DNA of 64,000 nucleotides from Roseococcus sp. SYP-B2431 (GCF_004336745.1 NZ_SJXD01000027.1:62001-126000), one strand, 5' to 3'. Positions 29,414-42,034 are shown, counted from the first letter of the stretch. A program made the numbers and translations. The notes: generated from the letters alone by a model not told the origin.

Positions 29414-31438
29414 TTACTCCGCCGCCAGCAGGGGCTGCGGCTTCAGATAGACCGAGGCGCATTCCGCCATGGTCGCGCTGGCCCGCGTGATGGGGTCGAC
29501 CTGCCAGTAGTTGGCGATCGGCAGGGCGAAGGGCGCGGCGCCCAGCGCGCCCCCCTTTGGCCCCGCATCGTCCGTGCAGCCGGCGAGCGGCCCCCGGCCC
29601 ATCCGGCCGAAGACCGGATGGGCGGCCCTCATCTCGGCGCGCAGCGCGTCGAGCGTGTCGAATGGCAGCGTGACGCCGAGGAATTGCGAGGCCGCGCGGA
29701 TGATGCGCCAGTCCTCGCGGGCCTCGCCCGGCGGCATTACCGCGAGGCGGCCCAGCTGCACGCGGCCCTCGGTGTTCACCCAGGTGCCGTCCTTCTCGGT
29801 ATAGGCCGCGCCCGGCAGGATCACGTCGGCCCGCGCCGCCGCGGCCTCGCCGTGATGGCCCTGGTAGACCACGAAGGTCCCGGCCGGGATTCGCGCGGCG
29901 TCGAAGCCGTCGGCGCCCAGCAGCCAGAGCGCCTCGACGCCGCCCGAGAGCATGGCCGCCATGTCGAGCCCGCCCGGACCCGGCACGAAGCCGAGATCCA
30001 GCGCGCCGACCTGGCCGCCGAAGAGGTGCAGCAGGTTGAAGCCGTGCCAGTCCTCGCGCAGGGCGCCGGAGGCCCTGGCGAGATCCCAGGCCGCCGCGAG
30101 CACCGCCGCGCCATCGTCGCGCGCCAGCGCGCCGCGGCCGAGGAGGATCATCGGGTGCTTCGCGCCGGACAGGAATTCCGCCGCACGCGCGATGTCGCCC
30201 GGGCCGCTGCCCAACTGCGTGGCCGGATAGGTCAGGTCCAGCGCCGGGCCGATCACGCCCACGCGCATCCCGCCATGCGACCAGCGCCGGCGGATGCGCG
30301 CATTGATCACCGGTGCCTCGACTCGCGGATTGCTGCCGATGACAACGATCGCGTCCGCCTGGTCGATGCCCGCGATGCCGCTGTTGAAGAGATAGTAGTC
30401 CGGCCGCGAGACGTCGATCTTCGCGCCGTCCTGGCGGCAGTCGAGGTTGGCGCTGCCCATGGCGGCCAGCATCGCCTTCAGCGCGAAGAGGCTCTCCGTC
30501 TCCACGGTATCGCCCGCGATGGCGCCGATCGTCTTGCCGCGCACGCCCTGCACCACGGCGCCGAAGGCCTCGGCCCAGCTCGCCGGCACCAGCTTGCCGT
30601 CGCGCCGCAGCCACGGGCGGTCGAGGCGCTTGCGCTTCAGCCCGTCGAAGGCGAAGCGCGAGCGGTCGCCGATCCACTCCTCGTTCACGTCGTCATTCGT
30701 GCGTGGCAGGATGCGCAGCACCTCGCCGCTGCGCACGTCCACGCGGATGGCCGCGCCCGTCGCGTCCAGCACGTCCACGCTGTCGGTCTTCCGCAGCTCC
30801 CAGGGGCGCGAGACATAGGCATAGGGGCGCGAGGTCAGCGCGCCCACCGGGCAGATGTCGATCAGATTGCCGGATAGCTCACTCGTCAGCGCCTTCTCCA
30901 CATAGGTGCCGATCTCCATGCTCTCGCCGCGGCCGGTCGCGCCCAGTTCCGGCACGCCAGCCACCTCGGCGGCGAAGCGGACGCAGCGCGTGCACTGGAT
31001 GCAGCGGTTCATGATCGTCTTGATCAGGGGGCCGACATATTTGTCCTTCACCGACCGCTTCTCCTCGCGGTAGCGGCTATGGTCCTTGCCATAGGAGACG
31101 GCCTGGTCCTGCAGGTCGCACTCGCCGCCCTGGTCGCAGATCGGGCAATCCAGCGGGTGGTTGAGCAGCAGGAATTCCATCACCCCCCGGCGGCCGTTGC
31201 GCACCATGGGGGTGTCGGTGAAGACCTTCATGCCGTCGGCGACCGGATAGGCGCAGGAGGCGATGGGCTTCGGCGCCTTCTCGACCTCGACCAGGCACAT
31301 GCGGCAATTGCCGGCGACGCTCAGCCGCTCATGGTAGCAGAAGCGCGGAATCTCCTTGCCCGCGGCCTCGCAGGCCTGGAGCACGGAGGCGCCGTTGGGG
31401 ACCTCGACCTCGATGCCGTCGACGGTGACCTTGGCCAT
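29414..31438 (-). CDS. nuoG: NADH-quinone oxidoreductase subunit G
   Basis: The 674 aa iron-sulfur subunit of the peripheral arm begins with a [2Fe-2S] domain ([20 protein letters not shown]). The His-Cys N5 motif follows ([18 protein letters not shown]), then [18 protein letters not shown] for N4. The rest is a molybdopterin-oxidoreductase-like domain without molybdenum ligands. The extra N7 cluster motif seen in some bacteria was not recognised. Length is that of alphaproteobacterial and mitochondrial-type NuoG rather than the 900-residue E. coli form. It lies 3 bp from nuoF. Confidence 0.96.
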   Translation of the reverse strand: MAKVTVDGIEVEVPNGASVLQACEAAGKEIPRFCYHERLSVAGNCRMCLVEVEKAPKPIASCAYPVADGMKVFTDTPMVRNGRRGVMEFLLLNHPLDCPICDQGGECDLQDQAVSYGKDHSRYREEKRSVKDKYVGPLIKTIMNRCIQCTRCVRFAAEVAGVPELGATGRGESMEIGTYVEKALTSELSGNLIDICPVGALTSRPYAYVSRPWELRKTDSVDVLDATGAAIRVDVRSGEVLRILPRTNDDVNEEWIGDRSRFAFDGLKRKRLDRPWLRRDGKLVPASWAEAFGAVVQGVRGKTIGAIAGDTVETESLFALKAMLAAMGSANLDCRQDGAKIDVSRPDYYLFNSGIAGIDQADAIVVIGSNPRVEAPVINARIRRRWSHGGMRVGVIGPALDLTYPATQLGSGPGDIARAAEFLSGAKHPMILLGRGALARDDGAAVLAAAWDLARASGALREDWHGFNLLHLFGGQVGALDLGFVPGPGGLDMAAMLSGGVEALWLLGADGFDAARIPAGTFVVYQGHHGEAAAARADVILPGAAYTEKDGTWVNTEGRVQLGRLAVMPPGEAREDWRIIRAASQFLGVTLPFDTLDALRAEMRAAHPVFGRMGRGPLAGCTDDAGPKGGALGAAPFALPIANYWQVDPITRASATMAECASVYLKPQPLLAAE

Positions 31439-31441
31439 GAC

Positions 31442-32743
31442 CTACTCCGCCGCCATCGGGAAATGCTTTGCCTTATATTCGGCGATGCGCTCTTCCATCA
31501 TCGGCCGGAAGTGGCGGATGAGGCCCTGCACCGGCCAGACGCCGCCATCGGCCAGCGCGCAGATGGTGTGCCCCTCGATCTGCCGCGTGACCTGCTCCAG
31601 CACGTCGATCTCCTCGATCTCCGCCCTGCCCTCGACCATGCGCAACATGACGCGGTTCACCCAGCCCATGCCCTCGCGGCAGGGCGTGCACTGGCCGCAG
31701 CTCTCATGCTTGTAGAAGGCGGACAGACGCTGGATCGCCTTGATGAGGTCGGTCGACTTGTCCATCACGATCACGCCGGCGGTGCCGAGGCCCGTCTTGT
31801 GCTCGCGCAGCGCATCGAAATCCATCAGCACGTCGTCGCAGACCGACTTGGGAATCATGGGCGTGGAAGACCCGCCGGGGATGACCGCCAGCAGATTGTC
31901 CCAGCCACCGCGCACGCCGCCGGCATAGCGGTCGATGAGCTCCCGCAGCGGGATGCTCATCTCGGCCTCGACGTTGCACGGCTTGTTCACATGGCCCTGG
32001 AGGCAGAAGATCTTGGTGCCGGAATTCTTCGGCCGGCCGAAGCCGGCGAACCAGCCGGCCCCGCGCCGCAGGATGGTCGGCACGACGGCGATCGTCTCGA
32101 CGTTGTTCACCGTACTCGGGCAGCCATAGAGGCCGACGGCCGCGGGGAAAGGCGGCTTCAGCCGCGGCATGCCCTTCTTGCCCTCGAGACTCTCGATGAG
32201 CGCCGTCTCCTCGCCGCAGATATACGCGCCGGCGCCGCGATGCGAGTAGAGCTCGAAATCGTAGCCGCTGCCGCAGGCGTTTTTGCCGAGCAGCCCGGCC
32301 TCATAGGCCTCGTCGATCGCGGCCTGGAGGATGTTGCCTTCGTTGAAGTACTCGCCGCGATAGTAGATGTAGCCCGCGGTCGCGCCCATCGCCATGCCGG
32401 CGATCAGGCAGCCTTCGATGAGCTTGTGCGGATCGTGCCGCAGGATGTCGCGGTCCTTGCAGGTGCCCGGCTCGGACTCGTCGCTGTTCACGACGAGATA
32501 GACCGGCCGCCCATCCGCCGGCCGCTCCTTCGGCATGAAGGACCATTTGAGCCCCGTCGGGAAGCCGGCGCCGCCGCGGCCGCGCAGGCCGGACTGCTTC
32601 ATCTCCTCGACGATCCAGTCGCGCCCCTTGGCCAGGATGCCGGCCGTGCCGTCCCAGTCGCCGCGCATGCGCGCCGCTTCCAGGTTCCACGGCTGGGTGC
32701 CGTAGAGGTTGGTGAAGATGCGATCCTTGTCGGCGAGCGCCAT
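31442..32743 (-). CDS. nuoF: NADH-quinone oxidoreductase subunit F
   Basis: The 433 aa NADH-binding subunit carries FMN and the N3 [4Fe-4S] cluster. The NADH/FMN site shows [20 protein letters not shown] and [26 protein letters not shown]. The cluster Cys residues are in [16 protein letters not shown], with the final Cys further on. The ATG at 32743 yields the family N-terminus [20 protein letters not shown]. It is separated from nuoE by 2 bp. Confidence 0.97.
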   Translation of the reverse strand: MALADKDRIFTNLYGTQPWNLEAARMRGDWDGTAGILAKGRDWIVEEMKQSGLRGRGGAGFPTGLKWSFMPKERPADGRPVYLVVNSDESEPGTCKDRDILRHDPHKLIEGCLIAGMAMGATAGYIYYRGEYFNEGNILQAAIDEAYEAGLLGKNACGSGYDFELYSHRGAGAYICGEETALIESLEGKKGMPRLKPPFPAAVGLYGCPSTVNNVETIAVVPTILRRGAGWFAGFGRPKNSGTKIFCLQGHVNKPCNVEAEMSIPLRELIDRYAGGVRGGWDNLLAVIPGGSSTPMIPKSVCDDVLMDFDALREHKTGLGTAGVIVMDKSTDLIKAIQRLSAFYKHESCGQCTPCREGMGWVNRVMLRMVEGRAEIEEIDVLEQVTRQIEGHTICALADGGVWPVQGLIRHFRPMMEERIAEYKAKHFPMAAE

Positions 32744-32745
32744 GC

Positions 32746-33414
32746 CTATTCCTCCGACCCGGTCAGCACCATCGGTCCGCCCTCGGGCGCGCTGGTCTGC
32801 CGGCCGATCACGGAGCCGGGCTTCGGCCGCTCGCCGCGCTTGAGCGCTTCCAGCAGCTTCACCGTGCTCTCGTAGTCCATGTCCTCGTAGTAGTCGTCGT
32901 CCACCTGCAGGACCGGCGCGTTCACGCAGCCGCCCAGGCATTCCACCTCGGTCATGGTGAAGAGGCCGTCGGCGCTGGTGTCGCCATAGCCCTTGAGGTG
33001 GCCCGCATCCTTGCAGGCGCGCAACACCTCGTCCGAGCCGCGGAGCCAGCAGGGCGTCGTGCCGCAGACCTGCAGGTGGAACTTGCCGATCGGCTTGGTG
33101 TTGAACATGAAGTAGAAGGTCGCGACCTCGTAGACGCGCACCGGCGCCATGCCGAGGCGCGCGGCCACCGCGTCCATCGCCACGCGCGGCACCCAGGCGC
33201 TGCCCGTCTGCCGGCCCATCTGCTTCTGCGCGATGTAGAGCGTGGCGATCACCGCGCTCGCCTGCCGCCCTTCCGGATAGCGCGCGACGATCTTGGCGAT
33301 CTGCGCCTCGCTCTCCGCGTCGAAGGCGAAATGCGTGGGCTCCTCCGCCTCGGCCTTGCCGATGGCGTGCGTGCCTTCGAAGCCGCCGCCCACGCCCGTC
33401 CCGCCGCCACTCAT
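32746..33414 (-). CDS. nuoE: NADH-quinone oxidoreductase subunit E
   Basis: The 222 aa thioredoxin-fold subunit holds the N1a [2Fe-2S] cluster. Its ligands lie in [12 protein letters not shown] and [23 protein letters not shown]. The helical N-terminal part ([37 protein letters not shown]) contacts NuoF. A Gly-rich stretch (residues 2-12) precedes it. The ATG at 33414 overlaps the nuoD stop, which fixes the start inside a much longer open frame. Confidence 0.96.
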   Translation of the reverse strand: MSGGGTGVGGGFEGTHAIGKAEAEEPTHFAFDAESEAQIAKIVARYPEGRQASAVIATLYIAQKQMGRQTGSAWVPRVAMDAVAARLGMAPVRVYEVATFYFMFNTKPIGKFHLQVCGTTPCWLRGSDEVLRACKDAGHLKGYGDTSADGLFTMTEVECLGGCVNAPVLQVDDDYYEDMDYESTVKLLEALKRGERPKPGSVIGRQTSAPEGGPMVLTGSEE

Positions 33415-34655
33415 CGGTCGATCTCCCCGAAGACGATGTCGAGGCTGCCGATGATGGAAACGGCGTCCGCCAGCATGTGGCCCTTGCTCAGCGTCTCCAT
33501 CGCCTGGAGATGCGCGAAGCCGGGCGCGCGGATCTTGCAGCGATACGGCTTGTTGGTGCCGTCGGACACCAGATAGACGCCGAACTCGCCCTTCGGCGCC
33601 TCGGTCACGGTGTAGGTGCTGCCCGCCGGCACGTGATAGCCCTCGGTGTAAAGCTTGAAGTGATGGATCAGCGCTTCCATCGAGCGCTTCATCTCGCCGC
33701 GCTTCGGCGGCACGATCTTGTTGTCCAGGATTCTCACCGGCCCCGGCTTCATCTGGTCCAGGCACTGGCGAATGATGCGCAGCGACTGCCGCATCTCCTG
33801 GATGCGGACCAGGTAGCGGTCGTAGCAGTCGCCGTTGCGGCCGACGGGGATGTCGAACTCCATCCGGTCGTAGACGTCGTAGGGCTGCGCCTTCCGCAGA
33901 TCCCACGCCACGCCGGAGGCCCGCAGGCAGGGGCCGGAGAAGCCCCACTCCATCGCCTGCTCGGCCGTCATCACGCCGATGTCCACGGTGCGCTGCTTGA
34001 AGATGCGGTTGTTCGTCAGCAGTCCTTCGAGCTCGTCGAGGAACTGCGGGAACTGTGCCATCCACCGCTCGATCTTGTCCGGCAGGGCGGCCGGGATGTC
34101 GCGGGAGACGCCGCCGGTGCGGAAGTAGTTCGCATGGTAGTGGCTGCCCGAGGTCATCTCGTACATCTCGAGCAGGTGCTCGCGCTGCTCGAAGCCCCAG
34201 AGCGCCGGCGTGATGGCGCCGCAATCCAGCGCGTAGGTCGTGACGTTCAGCAGGTGGTTCAGGATGCGCGTGATCTCGGCGAACATCACGCGGATATACT
34301 GGGCGCGCTCCGGGATATCCTGCGTGATGCCGAGCAGGCGCTCGGTCGCCAGCGAGAAGCTGTGCTCCATGCACATCGGCGATACGTAGTCGAGGCGGTC
34401 GAAATACGGATTGGCCTGCAGATAGGTCTTGTACTCGATCAGCTTCTCGGTGCCGCGATGCAGCAGGCCGATATGCGGATCGGCGCGCTCCACCACCTCG
34501 CCCTTCATCTCCAGGATGAGGCGCAGCACGCCATGCGCGGCGGGGTGCTGCGGGCCGAAATTGATGGTGTGGCTGTCCATCTCCACGATGCGGCGCGGCG
34601 GCTCGGCCTCCGCGCCGATGGGGCTCAGATCCTCGGTCGGGCTGAGATCGCTCAC
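33411..34655 (-). CDS. nuoD: NADH-quinone oxidoreductase subunit D
   Basis: The 414 aa 49-kDa-type subunit lines the quinone pocket with NuoB. Recognisable motifs are [56 protein letters not shown] and a C-terminal [15 protein letters not shown]. The His of the HRGTEK segment and the Tyr of the quinone site region are conserved. Translation starts at GTG 34655, overlapping the nuoC stop (GTGA). It is not fused to nuoC, unlike in E. coli. Confidence 0.97.
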   Translation of the reverse strand: MSDLSPTEDLSPIGAEAEPPRRIVEMDSHTINFGPQHPAAHGVLRLILEMKGEVVERADPHIGLLHRGTEKLIEYKTYLQANPYFDRLDYVSPMCMEHSFSLATERLLGITQDIPERAQYIRVMFAEITRILNHLLNVTTYALDCGAITPALWGFEQREHLLEMYEMTSGSHYHANYFRTGGVSRDIPAALPDKIERWMAQFPQFLDELEGLLTNNRIFKQRTVDIGVMTAEQAMEWGFSGPCLRASGVAWDLRKAQPYDVYDRMEFDIPVGRNGDCYDRYLVRIQEMRQSLRIIRQCLDQMKPGPVRILDNKIVPPKRGEMKRSMEALIHHFKLYTEGYHVPAGSTYTVTEAPKGEFGVYLVSDGTNKPYRCKIRAPGFAHLQAMETLSKGHMLADAVSIIGSLDIVFGEIDR

Positions 34656-35299
34656 GGCTTGTCCCCTTCCGTCTTGGCCGGCTCGGGCGGGGGCAGCCGG
34701 TTGAGGTGCACCTTCTCGTCGCCCGGGAGCGAGGTCATCGCCTCCCAGGGACTCAGGAAGTCGAAGGAGCGGAAGTCCTGCGTCAGCTTCACGGGCTCCT
34801 GCACGACGCGCCCCAGTTCCTCGTCGTAGCGAACCTCGACGAAGCCGGTCAGCGGGAAGTCCTTGCGGAGCGGATGCCCCTCGAAGCCGTAATCGGTCAG
34901 CAGCCGCCGCAGGTCGGCGAGGCCGGCGAAGACGACACCGTACATGTCCCAGGTCTCGCGCTCGAACCAGGTCGCGGTCGGCCAGATCGGCGACACGCTC
35001 GGCACCGGCTGCGAATCGTCGGTCGGCACGATCACGGTGACGCGCTGGTTCCGCGTCAGCGAGAGCAGGTTGTAGACCACGTCGAAACGCTCGGGCCGCT
35101 CGGGCCAGTCCACGCCGCAGATGTCCATGAGCTGGGCGAAGTCGAGCGCGGGCGTGTCGCGCAGCAGCAGCATCAGCGGCAGCAGCGATTCGCGCGTCGC
35201 GTGGACCACCAGCTCGGCGCCGTAGCGGGCGCGGCTGAACTCGACCGGCAGGCGATCGCCCAGCGCGGCGCGGATGTCGCTGTCGAGCCGATCAACCAC
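34652..35299 (-). CDS. nuoC: NADH-quinone oxidoreductase subunit C
   Basis: The 215 aa 30-kDa subunit of the peripheral arm scaffolds NuoD. The signature [40 protein letters not shown] is complete. The start is taken as GTG 35299, which gives [14 protein letters not shown] and overlaps the nuoB end by 8 bp; the longer frame upstream runs inside nuoB. The C-terminal tail is Pro/Glu-rich. The separate nuoC and nuoD genes match other alphaproteobacteria. Confidence 0.95.
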   Translation of the reverse strand: MVDRLDSDIRAALGDRLPVEFSRARYGAELVVHATRESLLPLMLLLRDTPALDFAQLMDICGVDWPERPERFDVVYNLLSLTRNQRVTVIVPTDDSQPVPSVSPIWPTATWFERETWDMYGVVFAGLADLRRLLTDYGFEGHPLRKDFPLTGFVEVRYDEELGRVVQEPVKLTQDFRSFDFLSPWEAMTSLPGDEKVHLNRLPPPEPAKTEGDKP

Positions 35300-35837
35300 G
35301 GAGGATGGTCCCGGTCCGGCGGATCTTCCGCTGCAGCTGGAGGATGCCATAGACCAGCGCCTCCGCCGTCGGCGGGCAGCCGGGCACGTAGACGTCCACC
35401 GGCACGACGCGGTCGCAGCCGCGCACCACGCTGTAGCTGTAATGGTAGTAGCCGCCGCCATTGGCGCAGCTGCCCATGGAGATGACCCAGCGCGGCTCGC
35501 TCATCTGGTCGTAGACCTTGCGCAGTGCGGGCGCCATCTTGTTGGTCAGCGTGCCGGCCACGATCATCACGTCCGACTGCCGCGGCGAGCCGCGCGGGAT
35601 GATGCCGAAGCGATCGAGGTCGTAGCGGGCCATATAGGCGTGGATCATCGGCACGGCGCAACAGGCGAGGCCGAAGGTCATCGGCCAGAGGCTGCCGGTG
35701 CGGGCCCAGTTCACCACCTTGTCCAGGTTGGCGACGACGAAGCCCTTCTCCTCCATCTCGCCGGTAACGGCGCGGAGCACCGCGTCCTGCTGCGGCCCGG
35801 GCGGAGCCGCTTCACGGTTCCATGCAAGGTCGGTCAT
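35292..35837 (-). CDS. nuoB: NADH-quinone oxidoreductase subunit B
   Basis: The 181 aa subunit bears the terminal N2 [4Fe-4S] cluster that reduces quinone. The tandem Cys pair appears in [12 protein letters not shown], with further ligands in [22 protein letters not shown] and [17 protein letters not shown]. The ATG at 35837 follows nuoA by 4 bp. Length is normal. Confidence 0.97.
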   Translation of the reverse strand: MTDLAWNREAAPPGPQQDAVLRAVTGEMEEKGFVVANLDKVVNWARTGSLWPMTFGLACCAVPMIHAYMARYDLDRFGIIPRGSPRQSDVMIVAGTLTNKMAPALRKVYDQMSEPRWVISMGSCANGGGYYHYSYSVVRGCDRVVPVDVYVPGCPPTAEALVYGILQLQRKIRRTGTILRG

Positions 35838-35841
35838 GGGC

Positions 35842-36210
35842 TTACTCCCAGTCCAGGGCGCCCTTGCGCCACTCGTAGATGAAACCCACCGTCAGCACGC
35901 CCAGGAAGCCCATCATCGAGCCAAAGCCGAGCCAGCCGATCTCCCCGAGTGTGACGGCCCAGGGGAAGAGGAAGGCGACCTCAAGGTCGAAGATGATGAA
36001 GAGGATGGCGACGAGGTAGAAACGCACGTCGAAGCGCCGGCGGGTGTCGTCGAAGGGGGCGAAGCCGCACTCATACGCCGAGAGCTTCTCCGCATTCGGC
36101 TTCTGCCGCGCCACGAGCATGCTGCCGCCGACCATGGCGATGGCGATGGCGCCGGCGATACCCAGGAAGACGAGAATGGGAAAATACTCGGCGAGCAGGG
36201 GCTGCGTCAT
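35842..36210 (-). CDS. nuoA: NADH-quinone oxidoreductase subunit A
   Basis: The 122 aa first gene of the nuo operon has three helices. Its inter-helix loop is [44 protein letters not shown], which contains the conserved Cys and acidic residues that cap the quinone tunnel. The ATG at 36210 is preceded by about 270 bp without a gene, where the operon promoter must lie. A Fur-like palindrome is found 162-178 bp upstream. Confidence 0.97.
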   Translation of the reverse strand: MTQPLLAEYFPILVFLGIAGAIAIAMVGGSMLVARQKPNAEKLSAYECGFAPFDDTRRRFDVRFYLVAILFIIFDLEVAFLFPWAVTLGEIGWLGFGSMMGFLGVLTVGFIYEWRKGALDWE

Positions 36211-36371
36211 GGTCGTGCCTTGCGTTCACAAATCCGCGCCCGGAACGAGCGCCAGCCAGGTGGAAAATACGGCCCCCTCTGACGCGGCGCACCATACAGC
36301 AAGGCCGCGTCATGTTGCCATAGGGGGAGCGGGTTAAAGCCGCCCCAGGCCAAGGAATTCATTGAGCATTC

Positions 36372-36388
36372 TTGCGAATGATTCGCAA
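36372..36388. promoter_or_regulatory. Fur-like 7-1-7 palindrome upstream of nuoA
   Basis: A perfect 17-base palindrome, TTGCGAAT-G-ATTCGCAA, lies between tRNA-Asp and nuoA. Its inner TGCGAAT-N-ATTCGCA has the 7-1-7 geometry of ferric-uptake-regulator boxes (consensus halves TGATAAT/ATTATCA; each half differs at two bases). It could couple complex I, an iron-rich enzyme, to iron supply. It might also be read in the other direction or be chance; no binding data exist. Confidence 0.45.
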
Positions 36389-36483
36389 CCGGAGCTCCTC
36401 TCACGGCTGGCCGTGAACGGGCCATGCGCCCGGAAGGGGCTCGGCCGCAGGGCCGGTCAAGCGATGGATCAGGAGAGGAAATC

Positions 36484-36560
<77 letters not shown>

Positions 36561-36563
36561 GTA

Positions 36564-36599
36564 AGGTGTGGGGGGCGTTTACGGCCCCCTCCCCCACCT
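36564..36599 (-). terminator. Strong inverted repeat between the two tRNA genes
   Basis: On the minus strand an imperfect hairpin with arms AGGTGGGGG...GGGGGC and GCCCCCC...CACCT separates tRNA-Val from tRNA-Asp. No T tract follows, so it may be a processing signal rather than a terminator. Confidence 0.4.
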
Positions 36600-36625
36600 G
36601 TCAACCGACCGAGCGGGAGGAAATC

Positions 36626-36700
36626 TGGTGGGCGCTGACGGGGTCGAACCGCCGACATCCTGCGTGTAAAGCAGGCGCTCTACCTCTGAGCTAAGCGCCC
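36626..36700 (-). tRNA. tRNA-Val (TAC)
   Basis: The 75-base cloverleaf starts GGGCGCTTAGCTCAGAGG on the minus strand. The anticodon stem CCTGC/GCAGG encloses the loop TTTACAC with anticodon TAC. The acceptor stem GGGCGCT/AGCGCCC is fully paired and CCA is encoded. Confidence 0.97.
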
Positions 36701-36904
36701 ATCGCGCCGAACGGCGCGAAAGTGTTTCGATGCGCCCCTGCGCCACGCGCCTTGCCGCCGCTCCGGTGTCATGCGGTGGCCCTGGTCGCCAGCCGGGCTG
36801 ACGCGTCGCGGCCCGGCCGGTGCGGCGCTCCAGGCTCTGCGGCCGCCCCCGACGGCCTGGGCCGCGACCCCGCAGTCAACCCATCGCGCAGCGATCCTGT
36901 GGGA

Positions 36905-37177
36905 TCAGTTCACGCTGTCCTTGAGGCCCTTGCCGGCCTTGAAGCGGACGGTCGTGGAGGCGGGAATCTTGATCTCCTCGCCCGTGCGCGGGTTCCGGCC
37001 CTTGCCGGCCTTGCGCTTGCTGGTGCTGAACGTGCCGAAGCCCACGAGGCGAACCTCCTGCTTCTTCTTCAGCGCCTTGGTGATCGCCTCGAAGACCGAG
37101 TTCAGCACGTCGCCAGCCTTGGCCTTCGACAGCTCGCCCGACTCCGCGACGACCGCAACGAGATCCTGCTTGTTCAT
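36905..37177 (-). CDS. hup: HU family DNA-binding protein
   Basis: This 90 aa nucleoid protein of the HU/IHF family bends and compacts DNA. It begins MNKQDLVAVVAESGELSKAKA and contains the family signature region GFGTFSTSKRKAGKGRNPRTGEEIKIPAS with the beta-ribbon arm and conserved Pro. Length and charge pattern fit HU rather than IHF. The ATG at 37177 has a purine-rich GGGGGG stretch upstream. It lies downstream of lon, as in many alphaproteobacteria. Confidence 0.95.
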   Translation of the reverse strand: MNKQDLVAVVAESGELSKAKAGDVLNSVFEAITKALKKKQEVRLVGFGTFSTSKRKAGKGRNPRTGEEIKIPASTTVRFKAGKGLKDSVN

Positions 37178-37341
37178 GGGATGCCCCCCTTCCGAACTGA
37201 CCCAATGGCGCGTGGACCGATTCCACCGCCGTGATCGCTAGGCGGACACTAAGGGCCGGTTTTCCGGGGCGTCAATCGGCGCATGGCCCGATTCGTGGCG
37301 GAAAGCCGCGGGTTTCTGGGGATGACCTGCACAAACTCCTG

Positions 37342-37377
37342 ATAAGGAAAGGGGGCGCCGCGACCGCGACGCCCCCT
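37342..37377 (-). terminator. Intrinsic terminator of lon
   Basis: On the minus strand GGGGGCG (37376-37370) pairs with CGCCCCC (37357-37351) across a 12-base loop and is followed by TTTCCTTATC. It lies about 60 bp past the lon stop, between lon and hup. Confidence 0.65.
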
Positions 37378-37437
37378 CCGAATCACAGGCTCGATCCGCC
37401 GAGGTCCGAGCGACCGCGGCCGTGAATCGCTCCGAAG

Positions 37438-39834
37438 TTAGTGCGGGCGGACCGCCGTTTCCGATTCGGCAGGCGGCACCGGAGTCTCCTCCGGCTCCAC
37501 CCAGGTGATCGGCTCCGGCGGACGCACCAGCGCCTGGCTGATCACCTGGTCGGCATGGCTGACCGGGATGATCTTCAGCGCCTTCTTCACGCTCTCCGGG
37601 ATGTCGGCGAGGTCCTTCTCGTTGTCCTTCGGGATGAAGACCGTGGTGATCCCCGCCCGGAGGGCTGCGAGCAGCTTCTCCTTAAGTCCGCCGATCGGCA
37701 GCGCACGGCCGCGCAGCGTGATCTCGCCCGTCATCGCCACGTCGCGCCGCACCGGGATTCCGGTCAGCACGCTGACGATGGACACGGCCATGGCGATGCC
37801 CGCGGAGGGTCCATCCTTGGGCGTCGCGCCTTCCGGCACGTGCACGTGGATGTCCCGCTTCTCGAAGAGCGTCGGCTTGATGCCGAAGCTCACCGAACGC
37901 GACCGCACATAGGACAGCGCCGCGCTCACGCTCTCCTTCATGACGTCGCCCAGCTGGCCCGTGGGCTTGATGTTGCCCTTGCCGGGCACCACCACGCTCT
38001 CGATGGTCAGAATCTCGCCGCCCACCTCGGTCCAGGCCAGGCCGGTCACGACGCCGACCATGTCCTCGCTCTCGGTCTCGCCGTAGCGGAACTTCTTGAT
38101 GCCCGCGTACTTCTCGAGGTTCTTGACGGTGATGGCGACCTTCTTCGCCTTCTTCGAGACGATTTCCTTCACCGCCTTGCGCGCCAGCCCGCCGAGCTCG
38201 CGCTCGAGGTTCCGGACGCCGGCCTCGCGCGTGTAGTAGCGCACCAGCGCCAGCAGCCCGTCATCGGAGAGCGACCACTCGCCGGACTTCAGCCCATTGG
38301 CCTCGGAGACCTTCTGGATCAGGTGCCGCCTGGCGATCTGCACCTTCTCGTCCTCGGTGTAGCCGGGGATGCGGATGATCTCCATGCGGTCCAGCAGCGG
38401 CTGGGGCATGCGCAGGGAGTTCGCGGTCGTCACGAACATCACGTCCGAGAGGTCGTAATCCACCTCCAGGTAGTGGTCCGCGAAGGTCGCGTTCTGCTCG
38501 GGATCCAGCACCTCCAGCAGCGCGCTCGACGGATCCCCGCGCCAGTCGGCGCCGAGCTTGTCGATCTCGTCCAGCAGGAAGAGCGGATTGGAGGTCTTCG
38601 CCTTCTTCATGCCCTGGATCACCTTGCCGGGCATCGAGCCGATATAGGTCCGCCGGTGGCCGCGCACCTCCGCCTCGTCGCGCACGCCGCCCAGCGACAT
38701 GCGCACGAAGTTGCGGCCGGTGGCCTTGGCGATCGACTTGCCGAGCGAGGTCTTGCCGACGCCGGGCGGCCCGACGAGGCACAGGATCGGCCCGCGGATC
38801 TTCTGGCTGCGCGACTGCACGGCCAGATACTCGGTGATCCGCTCCTTCACCTTCTCCAGGCCGTAATGGTCCAGGTCGAGCACGTCCTGGGCCGCGACGA
38901 TGTCGTTGCGGACCTTGCTGCGCTTCTTCCAGGGGATGGACAGGATCCAGTCCAGGTAGTTGCGCACCACCGTGGCCTCGGCGGACATGGGCGACATGGT
39001 GCGGAGCTTCTTCAGCTCGCCCAGCGCCTTCTCGCGCGCTTCCTTGGAGAGCTTGGTCGCCTTGATCTTGGCCTCGAGCTCGGCGGTCTCGTCCTTGCCG
39101 TCCTCGCCCTCGCCCAGCTCCTTCTGGATCGCCTTCATCTGCTCGTTGAGGTAGTACTCGCGCTGGGTCTTCTCCATCTGCCGCTTCACGCGGCTGCGGA
39201 TGCGCTTCTCCACCTGGAGCACGCTCATCTCGCCTTCCATATGGGCGAAGATGCGCTCCAGACGTCCACCGACGGAGGCGATCTCCAGCAGCTCCTGCTT
39301 CTCCGGGATCTTAATGGAGAGGTGGCTGGCGATGGTGTCGGCGAGCTTGCTCGCGTCGTCGATCTGGTTGATCGAGACGAGCACCTCGGGCGAGATCTTC
39401 TTGTTGAGCTTGATGTAGCCCTCGAACTGCGAGACGACGCTGCGCATCAGCGCCTCGACCTCGCGCTTCTCCGAGGGGCCTTCCTCGACCGTCTCGGCAT
39501 AGGCCTCGAAGTAGCTGTCGGTCTCCTTGAACTTCACGATCTTCGCGCGACGGCCGCCCTCCACCAGCACCTTCACGGTGCCGTCGGGCAGCTTCAGCAG
39601 CTGCAGCACCGTGGAGACGGTGCCGGTCTCGTAGAGCTCGTCGGCGCCGGGGTCGTTCTGCTCGGCGTTCTTCTGGGCGACCAGCAGGATCTGCTTGTCA
39701 TCACGCATCACCGCCTCGAGGGCGCGCACGGACTTCTCACGGCCGACGAAGAGCGGCACGATCAGGTGCGGGAAGACCACGATATCCCGCAGCGGCAATA
39801 CGGGTAACAACTCGCCGCGAATCACTTCCGTCAT
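37438..39834 (-). CDS. lon: ATP-dependent protease Lon
   Basis: The 798 aa cytoplasmic AAA+ protease degrades misfolded and regulatory proteins. An N-terminal substrate domain ([23 protein letters not shown]) is followed by a coiled helix region. The AAA+ module has Walker [16 protein letters not shown] and the Walker B region [30 protein letters not shown]. The protease domain carries the catalytic Ser in [12 protein letters not shown] and Lys in [15 protein letters not shown]. The ATG at 39834 has GAGGT just upstream, preferred to the longer frame at 39888. It follows clpX on the same strand. Confidence 0.97.
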   Translation of the reverse strand: MTEVIRGELLPVLPLRDIVVFPHLIVPLFVGREKSVRALEAVMRDDKQILLVAQKNAEQNDPGADELYETGTVSTVLQLLKLPDGTVKVLVEGGRRAKIVKFKETDSYFEAYAETVEEGPSEKREVEALMRSVVSQFEGYIKLNKKISPEVLVSINQIDDASKLADTIASHLSIKIPEKQELLEIASVGGRLERIFAHMEGEMSVLQVEKRIRSRVKRQMEKTQREYYLNEQMKAIQKELGEGEDGKDETAELEAKIKATKLSKEAREKALGELKKLRTMSPMSAEATVVRNYLDWILSIPWKKRSKVRNDIVAAQDVLDLDHYGLEKVKERITEYLAVQSRSQKIRGPILCLVGPPGVGKTSLGKSIAKATGRNFVRMSLGGVRDEAEVRGHRRTYIGSMPGKVIQGMKKAKTSNPLFLLDEIDKLGADWRGDPSSALLEVLDPEQNATFADHYLEVDYDLSDVMFVTTANSLRMPQPLLDRMEIIRIPGYTEDEKVQIARRHLIQKVSEANGLKSGEWSLSDDGLLALVRYYTREAGVRNLERELGGLARKAVKEIVSKKAKKVAITVKNLEKYAGIKKFRYGETESEDMVGVVTGLAWTEVGGEILTIESVVVPGKGNIKPTGQLGDVMKESVSAALSYVRSRSVSFGIKPTLFEKRDIHVHVPEGATPKDGPSAGIAMAVSIVSVLTGIPVRRDVAMTGEITLRGRALPIGGLKEKLLAALRAGITTVFIPKDNEKDLADIPESVKKALKIIPVSHADQVISQALVRPPEPITWVEPEETPVPPAESETAVRPH

Positions 39835-39924
39835 AAGGACCTCACTGGGACAGTCGGCCTGATGGATGCCCGGATTCGGCACATCCATCCGTGGCCACGG
39901 GGCATGTCAGACATCTGGGCACGC

Positions 39925-39951
39925 GACGGGCCCGGAACAAGCGGGCCCGTC
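39925..39951. terminator. Perfect inverted repeat downstream of clpX
   Basis: Ten-base arms GACGGGCCCG (39925-39934) and CGGGCCCGTC (39942-39951) surround a 7-base loop, starting 10 bp past the clpX stop. There is no T tract; it may be a factor-independent pause or mRNA 3'-end stabiliser between clpX and lon. Confidence 0.5.
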
Positions 39952-39960
39952 ACGCCCGCC

Positions 39961-41217
<1,257 letters not shown>

Positions 41218-41374
41218 GCCAACTCCTCGCGCCCTGGAAGGCGGGCCGGTCGCCCATTCCTACAGGTGCGTTGCAAACCATAGACCCCACGGGGGTCCTG
41301 GGGAAGCATGGCCTCCTTGCGGGTTGACCATGCCCCGGAAAACACTAAAGACTCGTCAATTCCGGCCGAGGCCC

Positions 41375-42034
41375 TCAGACCTTCGGGGCGTCGGGCGAGG
41401 CCGGGCGCTTGTCCACCACCTGGTCGATCAGCCCCCAGTCCCGGGCCTCCTCGGCGGACATGTAGCTGTCGCGCTCCAGCTTGGCCTCGATCGCCGCCAC
41501 GTCCTGGCCCGTATGGGTCACGTAGATCTGGTTGAGCCGCTTGCGCAGCTCCAGGATCTCCTTGGCCTGGATCTCGATGTCCGTCGCCTGGCCCTGGGCG
41601 CCGCCGGACGGCTGGTGGACCATGACGCGGGCATTCGGCAGCGCGAAGCGCTTGCCCTTGGCGCCGGCGGTCAGCAGCAGTGAGCCCATGGAGGCGGCCA
41701 TGCCGACGCAGACGGTGCTCACCGGGCTGCGGATGTACTGCATCGTGTCGTAGATCGCGAGGCCGGCGCTCACCACTCCGCCGGGGCTGTTGATGTAGAA
41801 GGAGATATCCTTATTGGGGTTCTCGCTCTCCAGAAACAAGAGCTGGGCGCAGATGAGCGCCGAGACCTGGTCATAGACCTGGCCCGTCAGGAAGATGATC
41901 CGCTCCTTGAGCAGGCGGGAATAGATGTCATAGGCGCGCTCGCCCCGGCTGGATTGCTCCACGACCATGGGCACGAGGCTGTTATTGTAGATTTCGACTG
42001 GATCGCGGTCCCGCACGTCTTGGTATCCCATCAT
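41375..42034 (-). CDS. clpP: ATP-dependent Clp protease proteolytic subunit ClpP
   Basis: This 219 aa serine protease forms the tetradecameric chamber used with ClpX or ClpA. The catalytic Ser is in [11 protein letters not shown], the His in [14 protein letters not shown], and the Asp in [20 protein letters not shown]. The processing-site region [22 protein letters not shown] is present, so a short N-terminal propeptide is likely removed. The ATG at 42034 is used. It lies between tig and clpX in the usual order. Confidence 0.97.
   Translation of the reverse strand: MMGYQDVRDRDPVEIYNNSLVPMVVEQSSRGERAYDIYSRLLKERIIFLTGQVYDQVSALICAQLLFLESENPNKDISFYINSPGGVVSAGLAIYDTMQYIRSPVSTVCVGMAASMGSLLLTAGAKGKRFALPNARVMVHQPSGGAQGQATDIEIQAKEILELRKRLNQIYVTHTGQDVAAIEAKLERDSYMSAEEARDWGLIDQVVDKRPASPDAPKV

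Noticed and set aside
33411-35299. Fused nuoCD gene
   Set aside because: nuoC ends with TGA at 34652-34654 and nuoD starts at the overlapping GTG in another frame, so the two are separate.
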